IMG/VR virus record: IMGVR_UViG_3300035698_012584
Span: 1 to 28,269 of that record
Direction: 5' to 3' (one strand)
DNA length: 28,269 nt
Source of the DNA: a virus
Under the pieces are notes generated by a model. That model worked only from the letters and a program-made list of their open reading frames with translations. It had not been told where the DNA came from and made no database searches. The position numbers were made by a program, and so were the translations under genes. The stretch's first letter is position 1, and each line of letters begins with the position of its first letter. This document shows positions 6,436 to 13,731 of this stretch, one piece after another.

Positions 6436-6591
6436 ATGAAAAAGAAAAAATTAAAAACAAAATTCGATAAAATTTCTGTTTTGAAGGAAATGTCTCGTGA
6501 TGTTTTTTCTGGTATAAATATGAATACACAAAAATTTGTGGATAAGAAAAAATATACTAGAACACAAAAACATAAAAAGACTGAACTTTAA
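6436..6591 (+). CDS. small highly basic protein, 51 aa
   Basis: The frame encodes a Lys-rich protein beginning MKKKKLKTKFDK and ending in a cluster of Lys, Arg, Thr and His, consistent with nucleic-acid binding. No ribosome binding site precedes this ATG. An upstream in-frame ATG at 6397 would add 13 hydrophobic residues that overlap the promoter E elements, so 6436 is preferred. The predicted start of promoter E coincides with this codon, which would allow leaderless translation. It could also be a non-coding gap, since it is short and has no recognised family. Confidence 0.5.
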   Translation: MKKKKLKTKFDKISVLKEMSRDVFSGINMNTQKFVDKKKYTRTQKHKKTEL

Positions 6592-6609
6592 AATAGGAGT
6601 TTATATAAA

Positions 6610-8244
6610 ATGGCTAACATATATTTACTAGATGGTGAAAATGGTAATGATTCTAATACGGGTTTAAATAATTCTTTTGATAAAGATAATCCAATCTGGA
6701 CTAATGCTGTTAAAACTTGGGCTAAAATGAGAACTTTGGTTCATACAGCAAACGGTGATTTTGTATATATTAGAGGAAAAAAAGATGATGCATCAGATTT
6801 GATTTATACTGAAATTTTTCTACTTCCTTTAACTAACGAAAATAGTTTTAAAACTATGTTTATTACACAGGCTTATTCTCACATTAAAAGAAAATGGGAA
6901 TATTCTTATCATGGAACTTGGGTAACTATTCAAGGTATCGATAATCCTATATTTAGACCGAATACAACTACCCAAGAACCTTTTAGAGGTTATGTAACTG
7001 GCACCAATGATAAATGTCAGGGATTTATTATTCAAGATATATCCATAGATGCTATAAACACTACAAATATTTTTGATACTCAGTTGCTATGGTTTACTGG
7101 AATAATACGAAGAGTAACATTTTTAAACTCTAAACGAATGCACTTCGGTTATTCCTACGGATTAGAAGTAGTTTTTGATGATTGTTATTGGGGTGGAACT
7201 CTGTTCTTTAGCTCCAGTTCTGGAACTGGTAAGATACTCAGTTTTTACAACTGTGATTCTAGCGATTTGAGTGTATATGCTATATTACCCCTCAATCCAA
7301 CAGTATGGCAAAACTGGAAGTCTACTGTAGACAGCTTTTATTTGAATTTCTCAGCTGGAACACTAAGTAACATGAAGATGAAAAAATTCAATAATAACAG
7401 CTATGGAAACCGGACCTGTCGAAGAATTATTGTTACGGAAGAACTCACTTGTTCTGGATATGCTCATGATTTGTCTCAGTATTATAGTTCAATTATAACA
7501 GGTAACGTCAAAGGAGTTTATGGAAATCATTATTTTAAAAATTGTATATTTGTTAAAGACCTTAGTGGTGAAGCAGAATGGACTCCTGTCTATACAGATT
7601 TAATAATGGAATTTGAAAATTGTATTTTTGATTATCCTAGACCGGTTGAACTTGAAGAAGATAGTGGAGGTAATCCTATAAATGATGTTAGATATATAAA
7701 TTGTGTGTTTAATACTGATGTTAAACTAAACGCTGATTATACTTTGCAAGCAATAAGTCCAGCACGTAAAGAAAATTGGACAGGTGAAACTCCAATAACT
7801 GAAGATTTAGGAGCATTCCCATACGAAATTCCACCAGTGATTAGAGATCTAAGTATATCCGGAACATCAGAAGATATATTAGTTTCATTCTATGCAAAAG
7901 ATGATCAAGTAATTCAAACATTAACAGCAGAATATTCTTTTGACGGAATAACCTATTTTCCAGCAACTTTGAATTACAACAAAATTCCGGTAGTTAAAGC
8001 AGACGAAACCGACTTTTATAATATTTTATCATGGGATTCTTATTCAGATTTTCAGACTGATGAAGAAGTTTATTTTTCAGTTGTGATAAACGATGGTGTT
8101 ACTTATTCAAATAATTTGACTTCAGGTGTATTTCCAGTATCAAACGGAAACATTCCACCAAAGATGGCTCTACAAGCTACAATAAATGCTTCAGTTGAAG
8201 AACCTGAAATATTGAAAGCAAATGTGACAACTATAGAGTCATAA
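6610..8244 (+). CDS. tail spike / receptor-binding protein with right-handed beta-helix, 544 aa
   Basis: A TAGGAG ribosome binding site precedes the ATG. The first 60 residues (NIYLLDGENGNDSNTG, then TWAKMRTLVHTANGD) match the entry of parallel beta-helix (DUF1565/pectate-lyase-like) proteins. From about 100 to 400 there are irregular rungs marked by repeated Asn-Cys-x-Phe strands (NCIFV, NCIFD, NCVFN), typical of stacked beta-helix turns. From about 415 a separate Ig/fibronectin-like domain follows (VIRDLSISGTSEDILVSFYA ... EYSFDGITYF), then a short tail. Such proteins bind or cut surface polysaccharide. No catalytic residues can be assigned by eye. It lies downstream of a late promoter, away from the fibre locus at 23.4-28.3 kb, suggesting two sets of receptor-binding proteins. 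Confidence 0.75.
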   Translation: MANIYLLDGENGNDSNTGLNNSFDKDNPIWTNAVKTWAKMRTLVHTANGDFVYIRGKKDDASDLIYTEIFLLPLTNENSFKTMFITQAYSHIKRKWEYSYHGTWVTIQGIDNPIFRPNTTTQEPFRGYVTGTNDKCQGFIIQDISIDAINTTNIFDTQLLWFTGIIRRVTFLNSKRMHFGYSYGLEVVFDDCYWGGTLFFSSSSGTGKILSFYNCDSSDLSVYAILPLNPTVWQNWKSTVDSFYLNFSAGTLSNMKMKKFNNNSYGNRTCRRIIVTEELTCSGYAHDLSQYYSSIITGNVKGVYGNHYFKNCIFVKDLSGEAEWTPVYTDLIMEFENCIFDYPRPVELEEDSGGNPINDVRYINCVFNTDVKLNADYTLQAISPARKENWTGETPITEDLGAFPYEIPPVIRDLSISGTSEDILVSFYAKDDQVIQTLTAEYSFDGITYFPATLNYNKIPVVKADETDFYNILSWDSYSDFQTDEEVYFSVVINDGVTYSNNLTSGVFPVSNGNIPPKMALQATINASVEEPEILKANVTTIES

Positions 8245-8408
8245 AATAGATATGGGATCTGTATATTAAATTCAGTACAGTAAACTACAGTATAGTTCCA
8301 ATAAGATATAGTATAAGTAAGACCAGAATGATTTTTATTCAATAGGTCTATATTTGACTGTATTAGATTTTTAAACTTCGCGGTACGCGATTTTGTATTA
8401 GTTTTCCT
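8245..8408 (-). other. gene-free region downstream of orphan early promoter B
   Basis: No convincing open frame with a ribosome binding site exists on either strand here. Leftward transcription from promoter B would begin near 8408 and cross the GC hairpin. It would then cross AGACC...GGTCT, a stem with an inner GAAT/ATTC pairing (about 8313-8347), and a stretch with the direct repeat TACAGTA. These features could form a small structured RNA, or be the remains of a lost gene. Confidence 0.3.
8378..8398 (+). terminator. probable intrinsic terminator after the tail spike
   Basis: TCGCG (8378-8382), loop GTA, CGCGA (8386-8390), followed by TTTTGTAT. The stem is nearly all G:C in AT-rich DNA. 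The T-run lies on the + strand side, so it should end rightward transcription of the spike unit 134 bp after its stop. Confidence 0.55.
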
Positions 8409-8414
8409 TATTTA

Positions 8415-8444
8415 ATTATACCCCATTTTATTAAATTTGTACAA
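8415..8444 (-). promoter_or_regulatory. early-type promoter B (leftward, no gene downstream)
   Basis: TTGTAC (8439-8444), 18 bp, TATAAT (8415-8420) followed by TAAATA. It also carries the upstream block GGTACAATGGTCCTTTAAAA shared with promoter D. No gene lies downstream before the convergent tail-spike gene. Confidence 0.75.
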
Positions 8445-8470
8445 TTAATTTTAAAGGACCATTGTACCTT

Positions 8471-8809
8471 TTATAAATTTTGACCAAAATTAACACTATC
8501 ATCAATACGATTTTCTAAATCTTCTCTAAGTTCTTCAAATTTTGCTTTAATTAATTTCTCAGCTTTTTTACTTTTAAATTTCAAATGTGTTTCTTCAAAT
8601 AATTCTCTAACTGCTGACGAAACTAAATCAATAACATCGTCAACGTGTCCCCTCATTTCGTCCATTTCACAATCAACTTGGTGAACAACATCACTTCTAG
8701 TTAGAATTTCACCATTAGTAGCTTTTGCAATTTTCACTAACTGTTTAATTTCTTCAATTTCATATTCACTTAAATTGTTATAGTCTGTTATATAATGGAT
8801 ATATTTCAT
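8471..8809 (-). CDS. hypothetical early protein, helical, 112 aa
   Basis: The ATG at 8809 has a CGGAGG ribosome binding site and sits about 40 bp downstream of promoter C. The protein is acidic and almost wholly helical. A long carboxy-terminal amphipathic helix (about 60-105, VSSAVRELFEETHLKFKSK and on) suggests a coiled coil or dimer. It contains a single Cys and no enzymatic motif. No family is recognised. Its promoter and leader are duplicated at the gene starting at 9553, so both are likely expressed early and together. Confidence 0.75.
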   Translation of the reverse strand: MKYIHYITDYNNLSEYEIEEIKQLVKIAKATNGEILTRSDVVHQVDCEMDEMRGHVDDVIDLVSSAVRELFEETHLKFKSKKAEKLIKAKFEELREDLENRIDDSVNFGQNL

Positions 8810-8832
8810 GATGTACCTCCGTGGATTTTTAT

Positions 8833-8859
8833 TTACTCACTCTTACTATTTAATTATAC
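8833..8859. repeat. 27-bp direct repeat, copy 1 (early leader)
   Basis: Identical to 9582-9608. It covers the -10 box and the first part of the transcript leader. Similarity continues, less perfectly, through the ribosome binding site (CGGAGGTA). Confidence 0.85.
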
Positions 8860-8881
8860 GCTATATTCATTATTTTGTAAA
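8853..8881 (-). promoter_or_regulatory. early-type promoter C (leftward)
   Basis: TTTACA (8876-8881), 17 bp, TATAAT (8853-8858) then TAAATAGTAAGAGTGAGTAA. The upstream sequence GGTATGTGGTTC and AAATAAA corresponds to the block in B and D. It drives the 112-aa gene. Confidence 0.75.
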
Positions 8882-8907
8882 ATTTATTTTAGAACCACAT
8901 ACCCATT

Positions 8908-9099
8908 TCAAAGTTCTAGTTTATAGAATAATAAGGTTTCTTTTAAACTAGAAAGTGCTTCGTCTTTAGTTGAATAAGTTTCTAATTTATTATCAACACA
9001 ACCCTCGCAATAATGAAAACCAAACTCATCTTTAGTTAAATATAAAGTACCAGCTTCATTATATTCATCTATCACACTTATTTTTTTAATTATTTTCAT
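8908..9099 (-). CDS. hypothetical small protein, 63 aa
   Basis: A strong TGGAGG ribosome binding site lies upstream of the ATG at 9099. The 63-residue protein contains Cys-Glu-Gly-Cys (CEGC) preceded by HY, a possible metal-binding or redox knuckle but only a single pair. It begins with a beta hairpin-like segment and ends in a helix. It is 22 bp downstream of the gene ending at 9122 and should share promoter D. No family is recognised. Confidence 0.7.
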   Translation of the reverse strand: MKIIKKISVIDEYNEAGTLYLTKDEFGFHYCEGCVDNKLETYSTKDEALSSLKETLLFYKLEL

Positions 9100-9121
9100 T
9101 TTAATTTACCTCCAAAATAAA

Positions 9122-9553
9122 TTATTTTAATAATTCTTTTAATTCATTTCTTAATTCTTCATTACTTTTAAGTTCTTTTTTGAATGTTGACCAATTTGCC
9201 ATTTCAATATGTTTTGTAAATTCACATTTATCATTCAGTGCAAAAAATTCTAATTGATCTTTAATATAGTCATCAGTTTCAATTGAAATAGCACCTTTAA
9301 ATTTATCTTTTGAAATTGAAGAAAATGAAACTTGATTTCTTCCACCATCACAATTTTTAAACCAAATATAAGTATCATCTGGATCGATTATTCCTAATTT
9401 CACCATTAATTTAACTTTTGGGAATAAACTTCTTGCGATTCTTTCTAAAGATTTGTCTTTACAAAACCAATCGTAAAAACTCCAACAGTTATCGTTGTTT
9501 AAAATATTTTTGTCATTACTTTCCATAATTTCTCTTATTGATTTTCTATTCAT
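9122..9553 (-). CDS. hypothetical early protein, 143 aa
   Basis: The ATG at 9553 is chosen because CGGAGG lies 8 bp upstream. An in-frame GTG at 9589 would lie within the duplicated leader and translate through the ribosome binding site. The protein has a Trp/Phe/Cys-rich segment (NCWSFYDWFCKDKSLERIA), a basic middle and a Glu/Leu-rich helix at the end. Its start, MNRKSIREIMES, also contains an Ile-x-Glu-Ser site, but it is transcribed as an early gene, so head targeting is doubtful. No family is recognised. Confidence 0.7.
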   Translation of the reverse strand: MNRKSIREIMESNDKNILNNDNCWSFYDWFCKDKSLERIARSLFPKVKLMVKLGIIDPDDTYIWFKNCDGGRNQVSFSSISKDKFKGAISIETDDYIKDQLEFFALNDKCEFTKHIEMANWSTFKKELKSNEELRNELKELLK

Positions 9554-9581
9554 TTTGTTACCTCCGTTGGATTCTTTTTTC

Positions 9582-9608
9582 TTACTCACTCTTACTATTT
9601 AATTATAC
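9582..9608. repeat. 27-bp direct repeat, copy 2 (early leader)
   Basis: Second copy of the element at 8833-8859, at the start of the transcript from promoter D. The two copies imply duplication of a promoter-leader cassette. Confidence 0.85.
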
Positions 9609-9631
9609 CTTGTTTCTACCTTTTTGTACAA
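9602..9631 (-). promoter_or_regulatory. early-type promoter D (leftward)
   Basis: TTGTAC (9626-9631), 18 bp, TATAAT (9602-9607) followed by TAAATA. The upstream block GGTACTTTGGTCTTTTAAAT matches promoter B. It drives the genes at 9553 and 9099. Confidence 0.8.
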
Positions 9632-9664
9632 TTTATTTAAAAGACCAAAGTACCTAATATAGGG

Positions 9665-9693
9665 TTCACGTATATTGAAAAGTAATATATAAT
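9665..9693 (+). promoter_or_regulatory. possible rightward promoter for the replication genes
   Basis: TTCACG (9665-9670), 17 bp, TATAAT (9688-9693), 38 bp before the gene-44-like start. The -35 box is weak and the region is AT-rich, so chance cannot be excluded. Confidence 0.4.
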
Positions 9694-9731
9694 ATATTAA
9701 TAAGAAATAAATAAACAGGAGGATAAAGCTA

Positions 9732-10736
9732 ATGAAAGAAATAAAACAGCTGGCATGGGTTGAAAAATACAGACCAGAAGAATTAAAAGATTTAATTTTA
9801 CCAGATAAGTTAATTACTTTATTTGATAAAATTCTAAAAGGTGATGACAAACATCCAAACATGATATTCTATGGAAATCCCGGAACAGGAAAGACTTCCG
9901 CAGCAAAGTTGTTAGTTAAGAATTTGAATGCAGAATATTATTTTCATAATGCTTCAAAGTCCGGACAAAATGGAACGGTCTCAATCAATGCTATATCTGA
10001 ATTTATGGGATACCAACCAAATATAGGTAAATATCATGTAAAGTATATTATTTTAGATGAGTGTGATTTTATGACACCAAATGCTTGGGCTTCTTTAAGA
10101 GGTGTAATGGAAACTTTACCGGGACATGTTAAATTTATTTTAACTTGTAATTATATTAACAAACTTCCGGAAGCTTTGAAATCACGAGCAGTTCCAATTG
10201 AATTTGGAAAATGGAATTCTAGAAATGAAGCACTAAAGAAATTTGTTGGAAGAAATCTATCTATATTAAAAAATGAAGGTATTCCAGTTAAAAATCCCAA
10301 AGAGTCATTAGTTTACTTAGAAAAATTCTTACCTGATTTTAGAAGATCTATTGGTGAATTACAACTTCAATCAATGGTTAATACTGAAATAGATTTTAAA
10401 GAATTAATCGAATCTCAAAACTTCAAACTGGAAATAGCAATAGATACACTTGTGACTTTATTCAAAAATAAGAATGTAAAATTCAAATTTGTTAGACAAT
10501 GGATTGCAGATAATCAGAATTCTTTTAATATGTTGGATAGTTTAGAACCTTTGTATGACTCAATATTTAACAGATTAGAAGATATGTTTGAAAATGATGA
10601 TTATATTGCAGAAGGAGTTTTAGTTGTATATAATTCTGTTGTTGAAGAAAAAAATGTATTAAATAAGATCCTAGCTGTGACTGCAACTTTAACTAAACTG
10701 TCATTATTAAAAATTCAGGAGATCAAAAATGGATAA
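9732..10736 (+). CDS. 44: sliding-clamp loader large subunit (gp44-like AAA+ ATPase)
   Basis: An RFC/gp44-type AAA+ ATPase that loads the sliding clamp onto primer-template DNA using ATP. The sequence shows the amino-terminal WVEKYRPEELKDLI box (residues 9-22) typical of RFC small subunits, Walker A GNPGTGKT (48-55), Walker B ILDECD (107-112), sensor-1 TCN (138-140) and the KSR arginine-finger segment (150-152). Its 334 aa fit the family (T4 gp44 is 319 aa). AGGAGG precedes the ATG. Its stop overlaps the gene-47-like start by 8 bp, so the two are translationally coupled. The partner small subunit is encoded two genes downstream at 12116. Confidence 0.95.
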   Translation: MKEIKQLAWVEKYRPEELKDLILPDKLITLFDKILKGDDKHPNMIFYGNPGTGKTSAAKLLVKNLNAEYYFHNASKSGQNGTVSINAISEFMGYQPNIGKYHVKYIILDECDFMTPNAWASLRGVMETLPGHVKFILTCNYINKLPEALKSRAVPIEFGKWNSRNEALKKFVGRNLSILKNEGIPVKNPKESLVYLEKFLPDFRRSIGELQLQSMVNTEIDFKELIESQNFKLEIAIDTLVTLFKNKNVKFKFVRQWIADNQNSFNMLDSLEPLYDSIFNRLEDMFENDDYIAEGVLVVYNSVVEEKNVLNKILAVTATLTKLSLLKIQEIKNG

Positions 10737-11889
10737 ATTAAGTTATAAGAAAGTCGCCATTTTGGCTGATATTCATGCCGGAAGGAAAAACAACTCACAT
10801 TATTTTTTAAGGGAATTAGAAAAATATTTATATAATACGTTTATCCCTAAAGTTAAAAAGGATAAAGCCGAAGCTATTTTTATATTAGGTGATTTGTTTG
10901 AAAACCGAAGAACTATTAATGTAATAGTTTTCCATGCGGTATTAAAATTTATAAAAGCATTAGAAAAATTAGATATACCAATTTATTTATTTATTGGAAA
11001 CCATGATCTTTATTTTGCTAATAGTTTTGAGAATAATTTATTAACTTTAATTCAACCCATATCAAAAAACATTATTATCGTTGATGATTTTATTGATGTT
11101 GAAATAAATGGAATGAGGTCTTTACTTTGTCCATATATTATTAAACATAATATAGTTGAATTTAAAAATCGCTTACGAGATGAATATGATTATATTTTTG
11201 GTCATTTTAATATTCTAGATTTTTATACGGGGTTATCTTCAATTAAAATTCAAGAAATGAAAAAACATTCAGAAGAGTTTTCATTATCAGATTTTAAAGT
11301 AAAAAAAGGATTATATTCTGGCCATATTCATTTCCATCAGAACAAAGGAAAAATAACATATATCGGATCACCACTTCAATATTCTTTTGCACATGTTGGA
11401 CGAGAACAAGGTGGGATTATTCTAACTATGAAATCAGGTAAAACTAAATTTATAAAGAATGAAACAGATTTATACTTTAAATTTTTTATTGAAACACAAG
11501 AGAAATTTGACTGGGTAAAAGAAAATCTAGATAAGTTTAAAGGTAAATTAGTTAAAATATATTTTACAGAGAAAACCCCAGAAATTTTGAGATTGAAAGT
11601 ACAAGATTATTTTACTTTATTGGGAACAGAATTCCAATTTTTCGATATGATTGATTTTCAAAAAGATGATGATTATGAAAATGAAGAATTATCACAACAA
11701 CAAATTTTAAAAACTATATCTGAAGACAGTATTTCCGGATTTATAAATGAATTATTATTACAAAATGATAGATTATCTGATGAAGAAAGATCAGATATTC
11801 ATGATACTTTTAATGATTTATTTGTTGAAGGAAAAAAATTATTAGACGAAAGAAATAGAAAAAATAAATTTCAAGAGGATGAGGATTAA
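10729..11889 (+). CDS. 47: recombination endonuclease subunit (gp47/SbcD/Mre11-like)
   Basis: A calcineurin-type phosphoesterase acting with the SMC-like ATPase gp46 in DNA end resection and host DNA degradation. All Mre11 motifs are visible: ADIHAG (13-18), GDLFENR (54-60), GNHD (90-93), FGHFN (157-161) and SGHIHFHQ (197-204), followed by the GSPLQYSF strand (213-220). An acidic carboxy-terminal region (about 295-386) probably contacts gp46, whose gene is not in this window. The length, 386 aa, is close to T4 gp47 (339 aa) with an acidic extension. It overlaps the clamp-loader gene by 8 bp. Confidence 0.95.
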   Translation: MDKLSYKKVAILADIHAGRKNNSHYFLRELEKYLYNTFIPKVKKDKAEAIFILGDLFENRRTINVIVFHAVLKFIKALEKLDIPIYLFIGNHDLYFANSFENNLLTLIQPISKNIIIVDDFIDVEINGMRSLLCPYIIKHNIVEFKNRLRDEYDYIFGHFNILDFYTGLSSIKIQEMKKHSEEFSLSDFKVKKGLYSGHIHFHQNKGKITYIGSPLQYSFAHVGREQGGIILTMKSGKTKFIKNETDLYFKFFIETQEKFDWVKENLDKFKGKLVKIYFTEKTPEILRLKVQDYFTLLGTEFQFFDMIDFQKDDDYENEELSQQQILKTISEDSISGFINELLLQNDRLSDEERSDIHDTFNDLFVEGKKLLDERNRKNKFQEDED

Positions 11890-11891
11890 AA

Positions 11892-12119
11892 ATGGAAAAA
11901 TTTACATGGAAAAAAGAATTTACTAGTTGTTCAAAGTGTCCATATTTTGCACAACTTTTTATTATGAAAGGATCCAAACAAGAATTTGAATATTATACAT
12001 GTTTATTAGAACAGGATAAAGTTTTAAGTATCACAAAAAGTTTAATCTGCATTCCTGGCGATTGTTTATTACGGGCTGACCATGACATTAAAATTACAAA
12101 GGAGCACTGTCCTCTATGA
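11892..12119 (+). CDS. Cys-rich small protein, 75 aa
   Basis: The ATG is 2 bp after the previous stop. The gene overlaps the next start by 4 bp (ATGA). The protein has six Cys: CSKC near residues 13-16, one in YYTC, CIPGDC near 53-58 and HCPL at the end. The CxxC pairs suggest a zinc or iron-sulphur knuckle. A His shortly before the last Cys could also ligate. No family is recognised. Its place between the gene-47-like and gene-62-like genes suggests a role in replication or repair, but that is only context. Confidence 0.7.
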   Translation: MEKFTWKKEFTSCSKCPYFAQLFIMKGSKQEFEYYTCLLEQDKVLSITKSLICIPGDCLLRADHDIKITKEHCPL

Positions 12120-12562
12120 AAAAAACATTACCAGCCAATCTCCAACCTTGGACTTGGGCTAAAATAATTTGTCAAAAACAATTGACATTAAAAGAGATTC
12201 AAGAAGATTATGAATCTAAACTTATATTCGAAAATCAATTTGTCCCTTATATGATTTTTCAGTATTTTTCTAACGATGTTCATCATAATATGCTAGTTAA
12301 TGAACTAAATATTAATTTTGCATTGGCAAATAAACCAGAGTATTTATATAAGTATTTGTATAGAATTATACCAAAGAATAAAGATTTTGTTAAATGGATA
12401 AAAGCAACTAAGTTATCAGAAAAGAAATTGGTTATGAATGAAATTGAATGGGATGAGATATTTCCGGATATGCCATATAAAAAGTTTGATAGGAGGATAA
12501 TGGAATATATTCAAGAAGAGCTTAAAGAGCTGTTAAAAGATATACTAAAATCACTTAAATAA
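12116..12562 (+). CDS. 62: sliding-clamp loader small subunit (gp62-like)
   Basis: T4 gp62 is the non-ATPase subunit that completes the clamp loader with four copies of gp44. The signature is the region FENQFVPYMIFQYFSN (38-53), then NELNINFAL, then a Tyr-rich helix and IPKNKDFVKWIK (84-95). The same order (FVPY/M...N...Y...KRxxxW-K) is found in gp62 proteins of distant T4-like phages. At 148 aa it is shorter than T4 gp62 (187 aa). It overlaps the Cys-rich gene by 4 bp and closes the replication operon just before a late promoter. Confidence 0.7.
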   Translation: MKKTLPANLQPWTWAKIICQKQLTLKEIQEDYESKLIFENQFVPYMIFQYFSNDVHHNMLVNELNINFALANKPEYLYKYLYRIIPKNKDFVKWIKATKLSEKKLVMNEIEWDEIFPDMPYKKFDRRIMEYIQEELKELLKDILKSLK

Positions 12563-12570
12563 ATTATTAT

Positions 12571-12578
12571 TATAAATA
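12571..12578 (+). promoter_or_regulatory. T4-type late promoter octamer
   Basis: TATAAATA in the 38-bp gap after the gene-62-like gene, about 23 bp before the next start. It marks the switch from replication genes to virion-type genes. Confidence 0.7.
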
Positions 12579-12600
12579 AGTAAGTAAGGAGTTTTACGTT

Positions 12601-13719
12601 ATGCTAAATGCAATTTCCCTATCCCGTGCATTTAATTTTATTCCTAAATCAGTAAAGGAATTAAAAGAAAATAATGCGGGTGTTAACCTAATCAATTTTT
12701 ATAAATTTTTAAGAACTATAGATAAAGATGAAAAACTACCAATAGCTATAAGTTTAACTAATATGAAGTTTTTTAAAATAAGGAGAAATTTCTTTTATAA
12801 TCCGACGGTTAAAAAACAAATATCTAAAAAAATACAAAACAATATTGGTATTAATCTTAAGAAGAAATTTAAATATAAAGATATAACCTTCGTTTTTGGT
12901 GAAGGATCTAGAGGTTTCCGCGGTTGTAATAATAGGGGATTGGCGCTAGAAGGCTTGGTAATAAACGATATTTCAGAATGTATGAAAGGAACCACAAATT
13001 TTAAACTGGGTAAATTTAGTGAAAAATTGTCCGGATTGGTTGATACCACTAACATTAAGGAGGTTCTTCCAGAAGGAGCTTTTAATAAGAGGCGTAAGCT
13101 TTCCATCACTAAAGATAAACTAACTCTTGGAACAGGCCAAAAAAACATAGGTAAAATTGTAACTGATGTCACAATTAAAGATAATAACGATAAATTGTAT
13201 TATTTGTCAATTAAGAAATCAAAATCTGTACAATTTGCTAATATTGGAATAACTAAGTTTATAAAAGAAAAAGAAATAAAACAAGGTAGAATAAAAAATG
13301 AAGAAGGGAAAAATCTTCTAAATTTCTTCGGTATAAATAATATAAAGTTCACTAGAATATTTAATAATTATGCCAGAATTAAACTGACAAATGAAGAACC
13401 TTTATATGATAAAGCAATAATCGATGATGTTACAGATAAAGTAAATTTGGAAGCTATTAGCGAATTTTTAAAACAAGGTGTTGGTTATGGATTCATCTAT
13501 TGTCACCAAATAAAAGATAGTTGGAAAGTTATGAACATGACTAGATATAAGATGAACACTTTAACTGAAATAAAATCCGTTAAAGTAAAATACCCAGCAA
13601 AAACAAAAACTTGTTATGTTTACATAGAAGCCAATGGAATAAATTATACAATATCATTAAGAAATGCACATGGAGGACTTTATCCAAAAGGTCTTTATAT
13701 AGGTTATACATTTTTATAA
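12601..13719 (+). CDS. PD-(D/E)xK nuclease-like protein, 372 aa
   Basis: The AAGGAG ribosome binding site sits 8-9 bp before the ATG. The core reads NRGLALEGLV (111-120) with Glu117, then TDVTIKD with Asp189, then LYYLSIKK (199-206) with Ser203-x-Lys205, a layout resembling the E ... D ... (E/S)xK core of restriction-type nucleases. QFANIGITKF (211-220) follows, and similar segments follow this core in other phage proteins I recall. The amino-terminal Lys-rich region includes LKE followed by Asn (21-24), a weak capsid-targeting candidate. The usual acidic residue before the Lys is Ser here, so activity is uncertain. It lies behind a late promoter and heads a set of leader-bearing proteins. 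Confidence 0.6.
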   Translation: MLNAISLSRAFNFIPKSVKELKENNAGVNLINFYKFLRTIDKDEKLPIAISLTNMKFFKIRRNFFYNPTVKKQISKKIQNNIGINLKKKFKYKDITFVFGEGSRGFRGCNNRGLALEGLVINDISECMKGTTNFKLGKFSEKLSGLVDTTNIKEVLPEGAFNKRRKLSITKDKLTLGTGQKNIGKIVTDVTIKDNNDKLYYLSIKKSKSVQFANIGITKFIKEKEIKQGRIKNEEGKNLLNFFGINNIKFTRIFNNYARIKLTNEEPLYDKAIIDDVTDKVNLEAISEFLKQGVGYGFIYCHQIKDSWKVMNMTRYKMNTLTEIKSVKVKYPAKTKTCYVYIEANGINYTISLRNAHGGLYPKGLYIGYTFL

Positions 13720-13731
13720 AAGAGGAGATTA

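Larger units (their letters stand above)
6322..6437. repeat. 17-bp inverted repeat forming a symmetric divergent promoter
   Basis: ATAATATAATTATACAC (6322-6338) is the exact reverse complement of GTGTATAATTATATTAT (6421-6437). Each arm contains the -10 box of one of two divergent promoters (A leftward, E rightward). The interval between the arms holds both -35 boxes and one late octamer. Confidence 0.85.

Noticed and set aside
6829-7035. Leftward open frame inside the tail-spike gene
   Set aside because: Antisense to a well-supported long gene, with no ribosome binding site or promoter. The same reasoning removes the antisense frames at 2693-2902, 12795-13172, 13775-13969, 16855-17220, 19648-19929, 20052-20243, 20860-21228, 22817-23044, 23528-23743, 24194-24544, 25745-25954 and 27789-28064.
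8103-8342. Leftward 79-codon frame downstream of promoter B
   Set aside because: It would give promoter B a gene, but the start is a TTG without a ribosome binding site, most of it is antisense to the spike gene, and its composition is not like neighbouring proteins.
8245-8408. Possible tRNA gene in the gene-free interval
   Set aside because: No T-arm GTTCRANNC, no matching 7-bp acceptor stem and no CCA end were found on either strand.
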